From positions 8,370,001-8,434,000 of the forward strand of contig NZ_JAZHRT010000001.1 of NCBI RefSeq assembly GCF_036924535.1: DNA of 64,000 nt, read 5' to 3'. The translations under genes were made by a program, and so were the position numbers. Within the stretch, counting starts at the first letter, position 1. Every line of letters begins with the position of its first letter. The DNA is from Bradyrhizobium sp. AZCC 2262 (GTDB lineage Bacteria; Pseudomonadota; Alphaproteobacteria; Rhizobiales; Xanthobacteraceae). Shown one piece after another: positions 8,648 to 18,482 of this stretch. A model generated the notes under the pieces. It made no database searches, was not told where the DNA came from, and worked only from the letters and a program-made list of their open reading frames with translations.

Positions 8648-9432
8648 TGCTCGCGCTCGATCGCGTCGGCAAAACCTATCCCAACGGCGTTCACGCGCTG
8701 GAGCGCTTTTCCGCCGAGATCAAGCCCGGCGAAATCGTCGCCATCATCGGCGGGTCCGGCTGCGGAAAGTCGACGCTGCTGCGCGCCATCGCCGGCCTCG
8801 ACCGCGCCACGTCAGGTATGGTGACGCTGGACGACGTTACGATCACGGCGCCGCACGCCAAGATCGGCATCATCTTCCAGGAGCCGCGATTGCTGCCCTG
8901 GCTCAGCGTCGCCGACAATATCGGCTTCGGCCTGACGGAGCTGCCGGCCGATGCCCAGCGCGCGAAGGTGGCGCGCGCGTTAGCGCGGGTCGGCCTTGCC
9001 GACAAGGCCAAAGCCTGGCCGCGCGAACTCTCCGGCGGGCAGGCGCAGCGGGTGGCGATTGCCCGCGCCCTGGTGCCGCAGCCGGAAGTGCTGCTGCTCG
9101 ACGAGCCGTTCTCCGCGCTCGACGCCTTCACGCGGCGCGACCTGCAGGATCATCTGCTCGATCTCTGGAACGACACGCGGCCGACCCTCGTTCTGGTGAC
9201 GCACGACGTCGACGAGGCCGTGGTGCTGGCGGACCGCGTGCTGGTGATGAGGCCGCGGCCGGGCCGGCTGTTCGAGGCGATCAGGATCAACCTGACACGG
9301 CCGCGCGACCGTGCCTCACCATTGTTCGAAAATTTTAAACGTCATGTGCTGACCTCACTCGATCGCTCGCTCGACCGCAATGTGCCCGATGCCGACCCAA
9401 AAACCGTGGCCGGCGAGGCGATGTGGTGGTGA
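8647..9432 (+). CDS. ABC transporter ATP-binding protein, SsuB type
   Basis: This 261-residue ATPase powers the importer formed with the two preceding genes. ATG 8647 overlaps the permease stop. Motifs in order: Walker A GGSGCGKST (about residue 37), Q-loop IIFQEPRLLPWLSV, signature LSGGQAQRVAIARAL, Walker B LLLDEPFSALD and the switch His in VTHDVDEAV. The EPRLLPW stretch is typical of the sulfonate/nitrate/taurine subgroup. The C-terminal tail after the ATPase core is about 40 residues, with no extra domain recognised. Confidence 0.95.
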   Translation: MLALDRVGKTYPNGVHALERFSAEIKPGEIVAIIGGSGCGKSTLLRAIAGLDRATSGMVTLDDVTITAPHAKIGIIFQEPRLLPWLSVADNIGFGLTELPADAQRAKVARALARVGLADKAKAWPRELSGGQAQRVAIARALVPQPEVLLLDEPFSALDAFTRRDLQDHLLDLWNDTRPTLVLVTHDVDEAVVLADRVLVMRPRPGRLFEAIRINLTRPRDRASPLFENFKRHVLTSLDRSLDRNVPDADPKTVAGEAMWW

Positions 9433-9490
9433 CAGCGGCGCGATTTCGCACTAAATCCGGCTTGGCAAAAAGAACAACCGGGAGACGAAG

Positions 9491-10000
9491 ATGGACGCCG
9501 CCGAACTTCACGCGATGCAGGCTCCGATCAAGGAACGCTACAAGTCCGATCCCTCCGCCGCGGTCATTACCCTCAAAGCCAAAGGCTCGATCGACAATGA
9601 AGGCATTGCCTGCAAGGTCGAGACCGGCCGCGCGCTGGCGATAGCTGGCCTCCACCCCGCCACCGGCGGCTCCGGTCTCGAGCTCTGCTCCGGCGACATG
9701 CTGCTGGAAGCCCTCGTCGCCTGCGCCGGCGTGACGTTGAAGTCGGTGGCCACCGCCGTCGAAATTCCCCTGAAGACCGGCAATGTCATCGCCGAAGGCG
9801 ACCTCGATTTTCGCGGCACGCTCGGCGTCGACAAGGAAGCCCCGGTCGGTTTTGAGGAAATCCGCCTGCGTTTCGAGGTCGGAACCGACGCGCCACAGGA
9901 CAAGCTGGACCTGCTGCTGAAACTCACCGAACGCTATTGTGTGGTCTACCAGACCATCAAGAACGGCCCGAAAGTTTCGGTGTCGATGAAGCGGGTGTGA
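9491..10000 (+). CDS. OsmC family protein
   Basis: This 169-residue protein fits the OsmC/Ohr superfamily, whose members reduce organic hydroperoxides with two reactive cysteines. The two expected regions are present: LLEALVACAGVTLKSVA, and a second Cys in ERYCVVYQT. It starts at ATG 9491 with a GGGAGA-type site about 8 bases upstream, 58 bases after the ABC ATPase, so it may belong to the same transcript. The substrate is unknown; detoxification of organic peroxides is the family role. Confidence 0.87.
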   Translation: MDAAELHAMQAPIKERYKSDPSAAVITLKAKGSIDNEGIACKVETGRALAIAGLHPATGGSGLELCSGDMLLEALVACAGVTLKSVATAVEIPLKTGNVIAEGDLDFRGTLGVDKEAPVGFEEIRLRFEVGTDAPQDKLDLLLKLTERYCVVYQTIKNGPKVSVSMKRV

Positions 10001-10015
10001 GCGCCCAAATTCGGT

Positions 10016-10155
10016 GTCGTCCCTGCCTGGTGCGCAATTGCGCACGGGCGCAGGGGCCCATAGCCACCGAAGTCCATGGGTGCGGGAAGTATCAGCCCAC
10101 ACCCCCCAAAATCGAGAAGCCGCGGCGTATGGGTCCCTGCGTTCGCAGGGACGAC
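10016..10155. repeat. Two-hairpin repeat, copy 2
   Basis: Same family as 7617-7735. The right end (TATGGGTCCCTGCG..CGCAGGGACGAC) is intact; the left end has an altered loop containing GCGCAATTGCGC. The element ends 5 bases before the ATG of the next gene, and its AGGGA at 10147-10151 is the only good Shine-Dalgarno for that gene. Confidence 0.8.
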
Positions 10156-10160
10156 GAATA

Positions 10161-10970
10161 ATGTCCCCCGAACTCGCCTTCGTCCTCACGCTCGCCCTGC
10201 GCATGGCGTTCGCCGCGGCGTTCGTGGTGACGGCTTCCGTTGTCACTGAACGCTCGGGGCCCGTGATCGGCGCGCTGATCGCGACGTTGCCGATCTCGGC
10301 GGGGCCGTCCTATGTGTTCCTCGCGCTCGATCATGACGCCGCCTTCATCGCCGAAGGCGCGCTGGCGAGCCTGCCGATCAACGCCGCGACGATCTTTCTC
10401 GGGCTGACCTATGTCGTGCTGGCGCAGCGCCATGGCGCGCTGCTCAGTTGCCTCACGGCGGTTGCCGTATGGCTGGTGCTCGCCACGGTCATCCGCTCGG
10501 TGCAGTGGTCGCTGGCCGGCGGGCTGATCGCCAATGTCGTCGCTTACGCCATCTGCGTCCCGCTGCTCGCCCGCTATCGCCACGCCAAAATGCCGCCGAT
10601 CCGTCGCCGCTGGTACGACATCCCGCTGCGGGCATCGCTGGTTGCGATGCTGGTGGCAACGGTGGTCACGACGTCGAGCTGGGTCGGCCCGAAGGTCAGC
10701 GGCATCATCGCGCTGTTCCCGATCGTGTTCACCTCCATGATGCTGATCCTGCATCCGCGCATCGGTGGCCGGCCGACCGCCGCCGTGCTCGCCAACAGCG
10801 CCTGGGGCCTGATCGGCCTCGGCATCGCGATCGCGGTGCTGCATGTGGCGGCGTTGCAGTTCGGTTCGGCGATCGGGCTCAGCCTCGCGCTGGCGACCTG
10901 CATCGGCTGGAACCTGGGCCTGTGGTGGCTCGGGCGCAGGAAGGTCGCAGGCGCCGAGCCGCAAGTTTGA
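10161..10970 (+). CDS. Integral membrane protein with internal duplication
   Basis: The protein has 269 residues from ATG 10161; the frame stays open upstream through the repeat but that part is repeat DNA. There are about eight hydrophobic segments. The halves look alike: TERSGPVIGALIATLPISAG (about residues 29-48) matches SSWVGPKVSGIIALFPIVFT (about 168-187), and each follows a helix containing an RA or RMA motif. This suggests a duplicated transporter-like fold. No family name can be given with confidence. The ribosome binding site appears to come from the preceding repeat. A GrlR-like gene follows 15 bases downstream. Confidence 0.7.
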   Translation: MSPELAFVLTLALRMAFAAAFVVTASVVTERSGPVIGALIATLPISAGPSYVFLALDHDAAFIAEGALASLPINAATIFLGLTYVVLAQRHGALLSCLTAVAVWLVLATVIRSVQWSLAGGLIANVVAYAICVPLLARYRHAKMPPIRRRWYDIPLRASLVAMLVATVVTTSSWVGPKVSGIIALFPIVFTSMMLILHPRIGGRPTAAVLANSAWGLIGLGIAIAVLHVAALQFGSAIGLSLALATCIGWNLGLWWLGRRKVAGAEPQV

Positions 10971-10985
10971 TGGTTACCGACCGCG

Positions 10986-11735
10986 ATGAGACCCGCTAAG
11001 CTGGCAGTGCACAGAATGGGGCGCGCGGTGGAGGGATTGTACAAGGTCGAATACGACATCAGCGGCGGCACCGGCCGCAGCGTGCTGTACGCCCATGCCG
11101 GAACAATGCTCGGCGGCAATACGGCCTTCGCCCATTTCGGCACCTACGACAATGTGGACGGCGAGATCATTGCCAGGCTGAGGACCCGGCGCCACAGCCC
11201 ATCGCCGCACCGGAGAAACCTGGTCAGTGCCGACGCAGTCACGATCAACATACGCGGCAAGCCGCAGGGCGACATCTGGCACTTCGCAGGCTCCGTCTTC
11301 GAAGATGCCGGCTCGGTATTCCGCGCGGTCATGACGCCGCTCGGCAATGACGATGTTCCGCCGCCGGGGCTGGTCGGCGAAGGTGGCATCGTCAGCGGGC
11401 TTTACTCGATCGACATCCGGATGCTGGACGGCATCGCCGGCGGGCAAACCGGCGTGATGCTGCTGAAAGACGGACGCATCCTGGGCGGCGACGCGTTCTT
11501 CTATTATCTCGGCGCCTACACCTCCTCGAACGGCCGCTGGAAGGGCGAGTTCGTCAATCAGGAGCACACCCCGGCAAAGGACGAGCATCCGCTGTTCGGC
11601 GGTCATGAGGTAGGCATCGGCTTCTCTGGCCGCTGTAGCGCCGAGGGTGCAGAGATCGAGGCGACTGCGCTGGCAGGCAAGCGCAGCATCCGCTTGGCGG
11701 CGACGCTGAAATTGATCCAGCCCTTCGCCGGGTGA
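10986..11735 (+). CDS. Protein with two GrlR-like domains
   Basis: The protein has 249 residues from ATG 10986; ATG 11016 or GTG 11028 would give a start closer to the usual GrlR N terminus. It holds two copies of a GrlR-type beta-barrel pattern: GLYKVEYDISGG..HAGTMLGGNTAFAHFGTYD, and GLYSIDIRM..LLKDGRILGGDAFFYYLGAY. The second copy fits the family consensus better. GrlR is known as a single-domain repressor partner in the LEE type III secretion system, but related proteins are widespread in Bradyrhizobium-like genomes without that system. No secretion genes occur in this window, so the role here is unknown. Confidence 0.65.
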   Translation: MRPAKLAVHRMGRAVEGLYKVEYDISGGTGRSVLYAHAGTMLGGNTAFAHFGTYDNVDGEIIARLRTRRHSPSPHRRNLVSADAVTINIRGKPQGDIWHFAGSVFEDAGSVFRAVMTPLGNDDVPPPGLVGEGGIVSGLYSIDIRMLDGIAGGQTGVMLLKDGRILGGDAFFYYLGAYTSSNGRWKGEFVNQEHTPAKDEHPLFGGHEVGIGFSGRCSAEGAEIEATALAGKRSIRLAATLKLIQPFAG

Positions 11736-11746
11736 GAGCCCGCTTC

Positions 11747-11824
11747 GTAGCCCGCATGAGCGCAGCGACATACGGGGCGGCGCTGGCACCGGCCCCGGAT
11801 ATCGCTTGCGCTCATCCGGGCTAC
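11747..11824. repeat. GTAGCCCG-type palindromic repeat
   Basis: GTAGCCCGCATGAGCGCAGCGA is answered by TCGCTTGCGCTCATCCGGGCTAC at the right end. It sits between convergent genes, just after the mutS stop, where the transcript hairpin could act as a bidirectional terminator. Similar elements lie at 55308-55395 and, as a half copy, 40219-40245. Confidence 0.65.
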
Positions 11825-11831
11825 AGTCTCC

Positions 11832-14567
11832 TCACCCCTTCGGCAACTTCGCCTTCAGCGCATACAACGCCTCCAGCGCCTCGCGCGGCGACATCTCGTC
11901 GGGATGCAGCGCCTTCACGGCTGCCATCACTTGCTCCGCCTCGCTCGGCGGCACGGGCTCGGCGGCGGCGCGGGAGGGCACGGCGAACAGCGGCAGATCG
12001 TCGGCGAGCGCACGCGCGGTCTGGCCGCGGTCCTGCGCCTCGAGCTTCGCCAGCACCGATTTGGCGCGCGCGATCACGGCGGGCGGGAGACCAGCGAGTT
12101 TCGCGACCTGGATGCCGTAGGAGCGGTCGGCCGAACCGGGTAGCACCTCGTGCAGGAACACGACGTCGCCCTGCCACTCCTTGACGCGTACGGTGGCGTT
12201 GAACATCCGCGGCAGTTTGGCGGAAAGCGCGGTCAGCTCATGATAGTGCGTGGCGAACAGCGCGCGGCAGCGGTTGGCTTCGTGTAGATGCTCGATCGCG
12301 GCCCATGCGATCGACAGGCCGTCGAAGGTCGCGGTGCCTCGGCCGATTTCATCGAGGATGACGAGCGAGCGCTCGCTGGCCTGGTTGAGGATGACGGCGG
12401 TCTCGACCATCTCGACCATGAAGGTCGATCGTCCCCGCGCGAGATCATCCGCCGCGCCGACGCGTGAGAACAGCCGGTCGACCACGCCGATCCGCGCGCG
12501 TGACGCCGGCACGTAGGAACCGATCTGCGCCATCAGCGCGATCAGCGCATTCTGGCGCAGGAAGGTCGATTTGCCGGCCATGTTGGGGCCGGTGATCAAC
12601 CAGATCTGGCCGGACTTCTGCGCGGGCCCCGGTGAGAGGTCGCAGGCGTTGGCAATGAACGGCTGGCCGTCGCGCTTCAGCGCCTGTTCGACCACGGGAT
12701 GCCGGCCGCCCTCGACGGCGAAGCCGAGCGAGCCATCGACTTCGGGCCGCACATAATTGTCGTCGACGGCGAGCTTCGCCAGCGCGGTCGCGACATCGAG
12801 CAATGCAAATGCATGCGCCGCGGCGCGCAGGTCGTCGCTGGCGGCGAGCGCCATGGCGCAGAGCCGCTCAAAAATTTCCAGTTCCAGATTCAGCGCGCGG
12901 TCGCCGGCATTGGCGATCTTGGCTTCGATCTCGCCGAGTTCGGAGGTGGTGAAGCGAACCTGTCCGGCCAGCGTCTGGCGGTGAATGAAGGTCGCGTTCA
13001 AGGGCGGCGCCATAAGTTTGTCGCCGTGCTGCGCGGTGACCTCGACAAAATAGCCGAGCACGTTGTTGTGGCGGATCTTGAGTGCCTTGATGCCGGTGTC
13101 TTCGGCGTAGCGCGCCTGCATGGCGGCGACGACGAGGCGCGATGCGTCGCGGAGGCTGCGGGTCTCGTCGAGTGCCGCCTCATAGCCTTCGCGCACAAAA
13201 CCGCCGTCGCGCTTGATCAGCGGCAGTTGCTCGGCGAGCGCGCGTTCGAATTCGCGGGCGAGGTCGCGCGAGGGGCTGCGCAGCGCCTCCATCACCGCGA
13301 TGATTTCCGGCGGCGGGACTTCCAGTTGCGCGAGCCGCGCCAGCGCCTGGTCGGCGGCAAGGATGCCGTCGCGCAAGCCCGCAAGATCGCGCGGCCCGCC
13401 GCGCCCGACCGACAATCGTGCCAAGGCGCGTGACATGTCGGGCGCGGCGCGCAGCGTGGTTCTGACGTCGTCACGCGCGGCGCTGTCGGCGACAAAAGCT
13501 GCAATCGCGTCCAGCCGCCGCGCGATTCCCGCGCTGTCGGTTAGCGGTGCGGCAAGACGCTGCGCCAATAGCCGCGAACCGGCGGCGGTGACCGTGCAAT
13601 CGATCGCATCGAGCAGCGATCCGCGCCGTTCGCCTGATAGCGTCCGGGTCAATTCGAGATTGGCGCGGGTGGCGGGGTCGATTGCCATCGTGGTGCCGGC
13701 GGCCTCGCGCGACGGCGGCGACAGCGGCGGCCGTTTGCCGACCTGCGTGCGGTCGATATAGGTGACGGCGGCAGCCGCGGCGGTCGCCTCCAGTCGCGAC
13801 ATCGCGGACAGGCCATCCATGGTCGCGACCGCGAAATAATCGCACAGCCGCCGTTCCGCGGTGGCGCCATCGAAGACGTCGCGGGTCAGAGGCGTCACTG
13901 ACGGCAATTCGCGCAGCAGCGGGCCGAGATCGGCATCGCCATAGAGCGCGTCGGTGACGATGGCCTCGTTCGGATTGATCCGCGCCAGCGTCGCCGCGAG
14001 TTCCGCGGTCGAGCATTCCGTGACCATGAACTCCGAGGTCGAGATGTCGATCCAGGCGAGGCCAATGCGGTCGCCGCCGGCGGAGGCGCGGGCGCGCGCG
14101 ATCGCCAGCAGGTAATTGTTGGTGCGGGCATCGAGCAACGTGTCTTCGGTCAACGTGCCCGGCGTCACCAGCCGCACCACGCCGCGGGCCACCACGCTCT
14201 TGTTGCCGCGCGCGCGCGCCGCGGCCGGATTTTCGGTCTGCTCGCAGACGGCAACGCGATGGCCGGCATTGATCAGGCGATGGAGATAGTCCTCGGAGCG
14301 CTCCACCGGCACGCCGCACATCGGGATATCCATGCCCTGATGCTTGCCGCGCTTGGTCAGCACGATGCCGAGCGTTCTGGAGGCGATCTCCGCGTCCTCG
14401 AAGAACAGCTCGTAGAAGTCTCCCATCCGGTAGAACAGCAAGAGGCCGGGATGGGCGGCCTTGATCTCGAGGTACTGTTCCATCATCGGCGTGACGCGCG
14501 AACTCGCGTCGGCGGCCGGCGTGGCCTCAGGGGGCGCGGGGGCGGGGATGGATTGCTGGATCGTCAT
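11832..14567 (-). CDS. mutS: DNA mismatch repair protein MutS
   Basis: The protein has 911 residues from the ATG whose product begins MTIQQSIP; a longer frame starts at 14660 but includes repeat-like DNA. MutS binds base mismatches and small loops and recruits MutL. The mismatch-reading motif is in [11 protein letters not shown] (Phe-x-Glu, about residues 43-55). The ATPase has Walker [11 protein letters not shown] near 660 and Walker [12 protein letters not shown] near 732, followed by ATHYHEL. The C terminus carries the helix-turn-helix dimer region. All motifs are intact. In many Rhizobiales mutS lies near glnD, as here, though six genes intervene. Confidence 0.97.
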   Translation of the reverse strand: MTIQQSIPAPAPPEATPAADASSRVTPMMEQYLEIKAAHPGLLLFYRMGDFYELFFEDAEIASRTLGIVLTKRGKHQGMDIPMCGVPVERSEDYLHRLINAGHRVAVCEQTENPAAARARGNKSVVARGVVRLVTPGTLTEDTLLDARTNNYLLAIARARASAGGDRIGLAWIDISTSEFMVTECSTAELAATLARINPNEAIVTDALYGDADLGPLLRELPSVTPLTRDVFDGATAERRLCDYFAVATMDGLSAMSRLEATAAAAAVTYIDRTQVGKRPPLSPPSREAAGTTMAIDPATRANLELTRTLSGERRGSLLDAIDCTVTAAGSRLLAQRLAAPLTDSAGIARRLDAIAAFVADSAARDDVRTTLRAAPDMSRALARLSVGRGGPRDLAGLRDGILAADQALARLAQLEVPPPEIIAVMEALRSPSRDLAREFERALAEQLPLIKRDGGFVREGYEAALDETRSLRDASRLVVAAMQARYAEDTGIKALKIRHNNVLGYFVEVTAQHGDKLMAPPLNATFIHRQTLAGQVRFTTSELGEIEAKIANAGDRALNLELEIFERLCAMALAASDDLRAAAHAFALLDVATALAKLAVDDNYVRPEVDGSLGFAVEGGRHPVVEQALKRDGQPFIANACDLSPGPAQKSGQIWLITGPNMAGKSTFLRQNALIALMAQIGSYVPASRARIGVVDRLFSRVGAADDLARGRSTFMVEMVETAVILNQASERSLVILDEIGRGTATFDGLSIAWAAIEHLHEANRCRALFATHYHELTALSAKLPRMFNATVRVKEWQGDVVFLHEVLPGSADRSYGIQVAKLAGLPPAVIARAKSVLAKLEAQDRGQTARALADDLPLFAVPSRAAAEPVPPSEAEQVMAAVKALHPDEMSPREALEALYALKAKLPKG

Positions 14568-14572
14568 CAGAG

Positions 14573-14622
14573 CGTTTTCAAGTGAAGTGGGTACCGGTTC
14601 GCGTGAAGAAAACGCGTCAAAG
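14573..14622. repeat. Degenerate GTGGGTACCGGTT repeat
   Basis: GAGCGTTTTCAAGTGAAGTG, GGTACCGGTTCGCGTGAAGA and AAACGCGTC form an inverted repeat that resembles, with several changes, the elements at 21357-21405 and 60853-60902. It lies directly upstream of mutS. Confidence 0.5.
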
Positions 14623-14878
14623 GGAGAAGCTGGAGCCGGCCACGGCTCCAGGGGGCGCAAACTACAAAATTTCGCCGCCCGGTCCTATTCCCTTACCCCC
14701 ATTGTCAGAGTTTTCCACGCCCCACGCCGCATAATTGATCACGCCCGCATGACGGGCATCCCGCCGGAGCACAACAGGAGTGGCAAGCCTCAATTGACCT
14801 GCCGCGGGCACGCTCCTAAAACTCGCCAACAGTTCCAGCGGCTCAACGCCTAAAGCACGGCATTCAGGGAGAGATTCT

Positions 14879-16087
<1,209 letters not shown>

Positions 16088-16090
16088 AAC

Positions 16091-16143
16091 AACTAATTGG
16101 GAGGGCGAAAACAGCGCTTTCCCAAATTAGTTATGTCATATAA
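16091..16143. promoter_or_regulatory. Inverted repeats between pcaF and pcaH (operator or terminator)
   Basis: AACTAATTGGGA (16091-16102) pairs with TCCCAAATTAGTT (16120-16132), one base bulged. It starts 4 bases after the pcaF stop and has no long T run, so it is a poor classical terminator. TTATGTCATATAA (16131-16143) follows at once and has the T-N11-A form of LysR-type sites, about 80 bases before pcaH. Either a terminator or an operator for pcaHG is possible. Confidence 0.4.
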
Positions 16144-16221
16144 TGATCTGGCGGCGACGCTTAGCGACAAAATCGCAAAGCGGTTTTGCGCTGATAGCGC
16201 GGTGCGAGGGAGGGATACGTC

Positions 16222-16920
16222 ATGACATTGGTCTATCCGGTGCAAAGTCTCGCGGCGCATCCGCCGCGGCTGTCCCCCGCCTACAAGAGCACGGTCAAGC
16301 GCTCGCCCTCCAAGCCGCTGATTCCGATGCGGCATACGCTCTCGGAACTGACCGGGCCGGTCTACGGCCACGAGACGGTGCGCGAGAATGATCACGACCT
16401 CACCGTTCAAGGCAAGGGCGAGCCGATCGGCGAGCGCATCATCGTGCACGGGCATGTGCTCGATGAAGACGGCCGCGGCGTGCCGAACACACTGGTTGAG
16501 TTGTGGCAGGCCAATGCCTGCGGCCGTTACGTCCATGTCGTCGATCAGCATCCCGCACCACTCGATCCGAATTTCACCGGCGCCGGCCGCGCCCAATCCG
16601 ACGCCCAAGGCTATTACCGCTTCGTCACCATCAAGCCCGGTGCTTACCCCTGGGGCAATCACCACAACGCCTGGCGGCCGGCCCACATCCACTTCTCGGT
16701 GTTTGGTCACTCCTTCGTCTCGCGGCTGGTGACGCAGATGTATTTCCCCGGCGATCCGTTGTTTCCGTTCGATCCGATCTTCAATTCGGTGACCGATAAG
16801 GCGCGCAGCCGGATGATCTCGTCGTTCGATCTGGAAAACACCAAGCCGGATTGGGCGCTTTGCTACCGCTTCAACATTGTGCTGCGCGGGCGCAACGCCA
16901 CGCCGATGGAGAACAAATAA
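16222..16920 (+). CDS. pcaH: Protocatechuate 3,4-dioxygenase beta subunit
   Basis: This 232-residue subunit carries the Fe(III) site that opens protocatechuate between its two hydroxyls, giving beta-carboxy-cis,cis-muconate. The four iron ligands can be placed: Y103 (GRYVHVV), Y142 (GAYPWG), H155 and H157 (RPAHIHFSVFG), with the spacing known for the family. The start at ATG 16222 has a GAGGGAGG site about 9 bases before. The stop is followed directly by the GTG of pcaG, which encodes the partner alpha subunit. The cytoplasmic complex is an alpha-beta multimer. Confidence 0.97.
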   Translation: MTLVYPVQSLAAHPPRLSPAYKSTVKRSPSKPLIPMRHTLSELTGPVYGHETVRENDHDLTVQGKGEPIGERIIVHGHVLDEDGRGVPNTLVELWQANACGRYVHVVDQHPAPLDPNFTGAGRAQSDAQGYYRFVTIKPGAYPWGNHHNAWRPAHIHFSVFGHSFVSRLVTQMYFPGDPLFPFDPIFNSVTDKARSRMISSFDLENTKPDWALCYRFNIVLRGRNATPMENK

Positions 16921-17523
16921 GTGCAACAGGCCAAACCGGACGGTGTTACCCCGTCGCAAACCGTCGGTCCGTATTTCGCTTATGGCCTGACGCCGAACGG
17001 CAAATACGACTGGAACGACACGTTCAGCAATAATCTCGTGACAGCGGATACGTCAGGCGAACGCATTCGCGTCGAGGGCCAGGTGTTCGACGGTGACGGC
17101 GCGGTCGTGCCGGATTGCATGCTGGAGATCTGGCAGGCGGACGCGCAGGGGCGCTTCTCCGACCCGCAGGACAAGCGGGCGCTGCCGAATTCAACGTTCA
17201 AGGGGTTCGGCCGCATCGGCACCGATGCGAAGGGCGGTTATGCCTTCGATACCATCAAGCCGGGGCAGGTCGCCGATCCCGATGGCAAGCCGCAGGCCCC
17301 GCATATCGTGCTCGCCGTGTTCGCGCGCGGCATGCTGCTGCACAATTATTCGCGGATCTATTTCGACGGCGAGGCCGCCAATGCCGCCGATCCTGTGCTG
17401 GCGCTGGTGCCGGCCGATCGCCGCGCGACGCTGATCGCGACGCGCCAGCCGGGCGGCAACGCGGTCTATCGTTTCGATATCCATCTGCAGGGCGACAAAG
17501 AGACCGTGTTCTTCGACGTGTAG
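16921..17523 (+). CDS. pcaG: Protocatechuate 3,4-dioxygenase alpha subunit
   Basis: This 200-residue subunit pairs with PcaH and helps shape the active-site pocket without binding iron. It begins at GTG 16921, directly after the pcaH stop, with GGAG in the end of pcaH serving as ribosome binding site. TPSQTVGPYFAYGL, LEIWQADAQGRF and GFGRIGTDAKGGYAFDTIKPG are typical of PcaG. Gene order pcaHG with no gap indicates coupled synthesis of the two chains. Confidence 0.96.
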   Translation: MQQAKPDGVTPSQTVGPYFAYGLTPNGKYDWNDTFSNNLVTADTSGERIRVEGQVFDGDGAVVPDCMLEIWQADAQGRFSDPQDKRALPNSTFKGFGRIGTDAKGGYAFDTIKPGQVADPDGKPQAPHIVLAVFARGMLLHNYSRIYFDGEAANAADPVLALVPADRRATLIATRQPGGNAVYRFDIHLQGDKETVFFDV

Positions 17524-17546
17524 GCGCGGCCGGCCGGGAGTGTGGA

Positions 17547-18440
17547 ATGATCATCGGGCGTCAGCAGGACGTCACGGTTGCGGCGACGTCCGTGATGGAG
17601 CGGACGTCCGATCCGCGGTTGCGCGAGATCATGGTATCGCTGGTCAGGCACCTGCACGGTTTCGTCCGTGACGTCGGGCTGACCGAAGCGGAGTTCCGCG
17701 AAGCCACCGCGATTCTCGCCGAGATGGGCCGGCAATCGACCGATACGCACAACGAAGTCGTACTGATGGCGGGCTCGCTCGGCGTTTCCCCGCTGGTCTG
17801 CCTTCTGAACAATGGCGATCAGGGCAACACCGAAACGGCGCAGTCGCTGCTCGGGCCGTTCTGGCGATTGAACTCTCCGCGTGTCGAAAACGGCGGCTCG
17901 ATCGTTCGGTCCGAAACGCCGGGGGCAACCCTCTTTGTCACCGCACGTGTCGAGGACCATGCCGGCAATCCGGTTGCCGGGGCGGAGGTGGATGTATGGC
18001 ACGCCTCGCCGGTCGGCCTTTACGAGAACCAGGACCCCGAACAGGCGGAGATGAACCTGCGGGGTAAGTTCACGACCGATGCCGATGGTCGCTTCGCCTT
18101 TCGCTCCGTGATGATGGTCGGCTATCCGATCCCGACCGATGGCGTGGTCGGACGGCTGTTGAAGGTGCAGGACCGGCATCCCTACCGGCCGGCACATCTG
18201 CATGCGCTGATCTTCAAGCCGGGATTCAAGGTCTTGATCTCGCAGGTCTACGATCCTGCCGATCCGCACATCGACAGCGATGTGCAATTTGGCGTCACCA
18301 AGGCGCTGATCGGCGATTTCATGCGTCATGACGAGCCGCGTCCGGCCGTGGCAGATGTCCGCCCGCCCTGGTATTCGCTCGACCATGTCTACAGGATGGA
18401 AGCGGGCGAGGCCGTATTGCCGCGCCCGCCGATCAAGTAG
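17547..18440 (+). CDS. Intradiol dioxygenase, catechol/hydroxyquinol 1,2-dioxygenase type
   Basis: This 297-residue enzyme differs from PcaGH: it has the helical N-terminal dimerisation domain of catechol 1,2-dioxygenases (about residues 1-100), followed by the beta-sandwich. Fe(III) ligands are Y159 (VGLYENQ), Y193 (VGYPIP), H217 and H219 (RPAHLHA). ATG 17547 has GGGAG upstream and lies 23 bases after pcaG, so it is probably in the same operon. Catechol, hydroxyquinol or a similar diol or triol could be the substrate; general features and the DVWHASPVG stretch suggest the hydroxyquinol side. No maleylacetate reductase or muconate enzyme is beside it, so the product's fate is unclear. Confidence 0.88.
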   Translation: MIIGRQQDVTVAATSVMERTSDPRLREIMVSLVRHLHGFVRDVGLTEAEFREATAILAEMGRQSTDTHNEVVLMAGSLGVSPLVCLLNNGDQGNTETAQSLLGPFWRLNSPRVENGGSIVRSETPGATLFVTARVEDHAGNPVAGAEVDVWHASPVGLYENQDPEQAEMNLRGKFTTDADGRFAFRSVMMVGYPIPTDGVVGRLLKVQDRHPYRPAHLHALIFKPGFKVLISQVYDPADPHIDSDVQFGVTKALIGDFMRHDEPRPAVADVRPPWYSLDHVYRMEAGEAVLPRPPIK

Positions 18441-18482
18441 GGTGTCCAGCGCCGCCCGCCACCAGCGCTTGACGAGACCATC

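Noticed and set aside
10986..11735. A LEE-type secretion locus suggested by the GrlR-like protein
   Set aside because: No secretion apparatus, effector, chaperone or GrlA-type gene is near; the domain alone is not evidence for a secretion system.
11832..14567. Loss of mutS function as a hypermutator sign
   Set aside because: The mismatch-reading motif, both Walker motifs and the C-terminal region are intact and the frame is unbroken.
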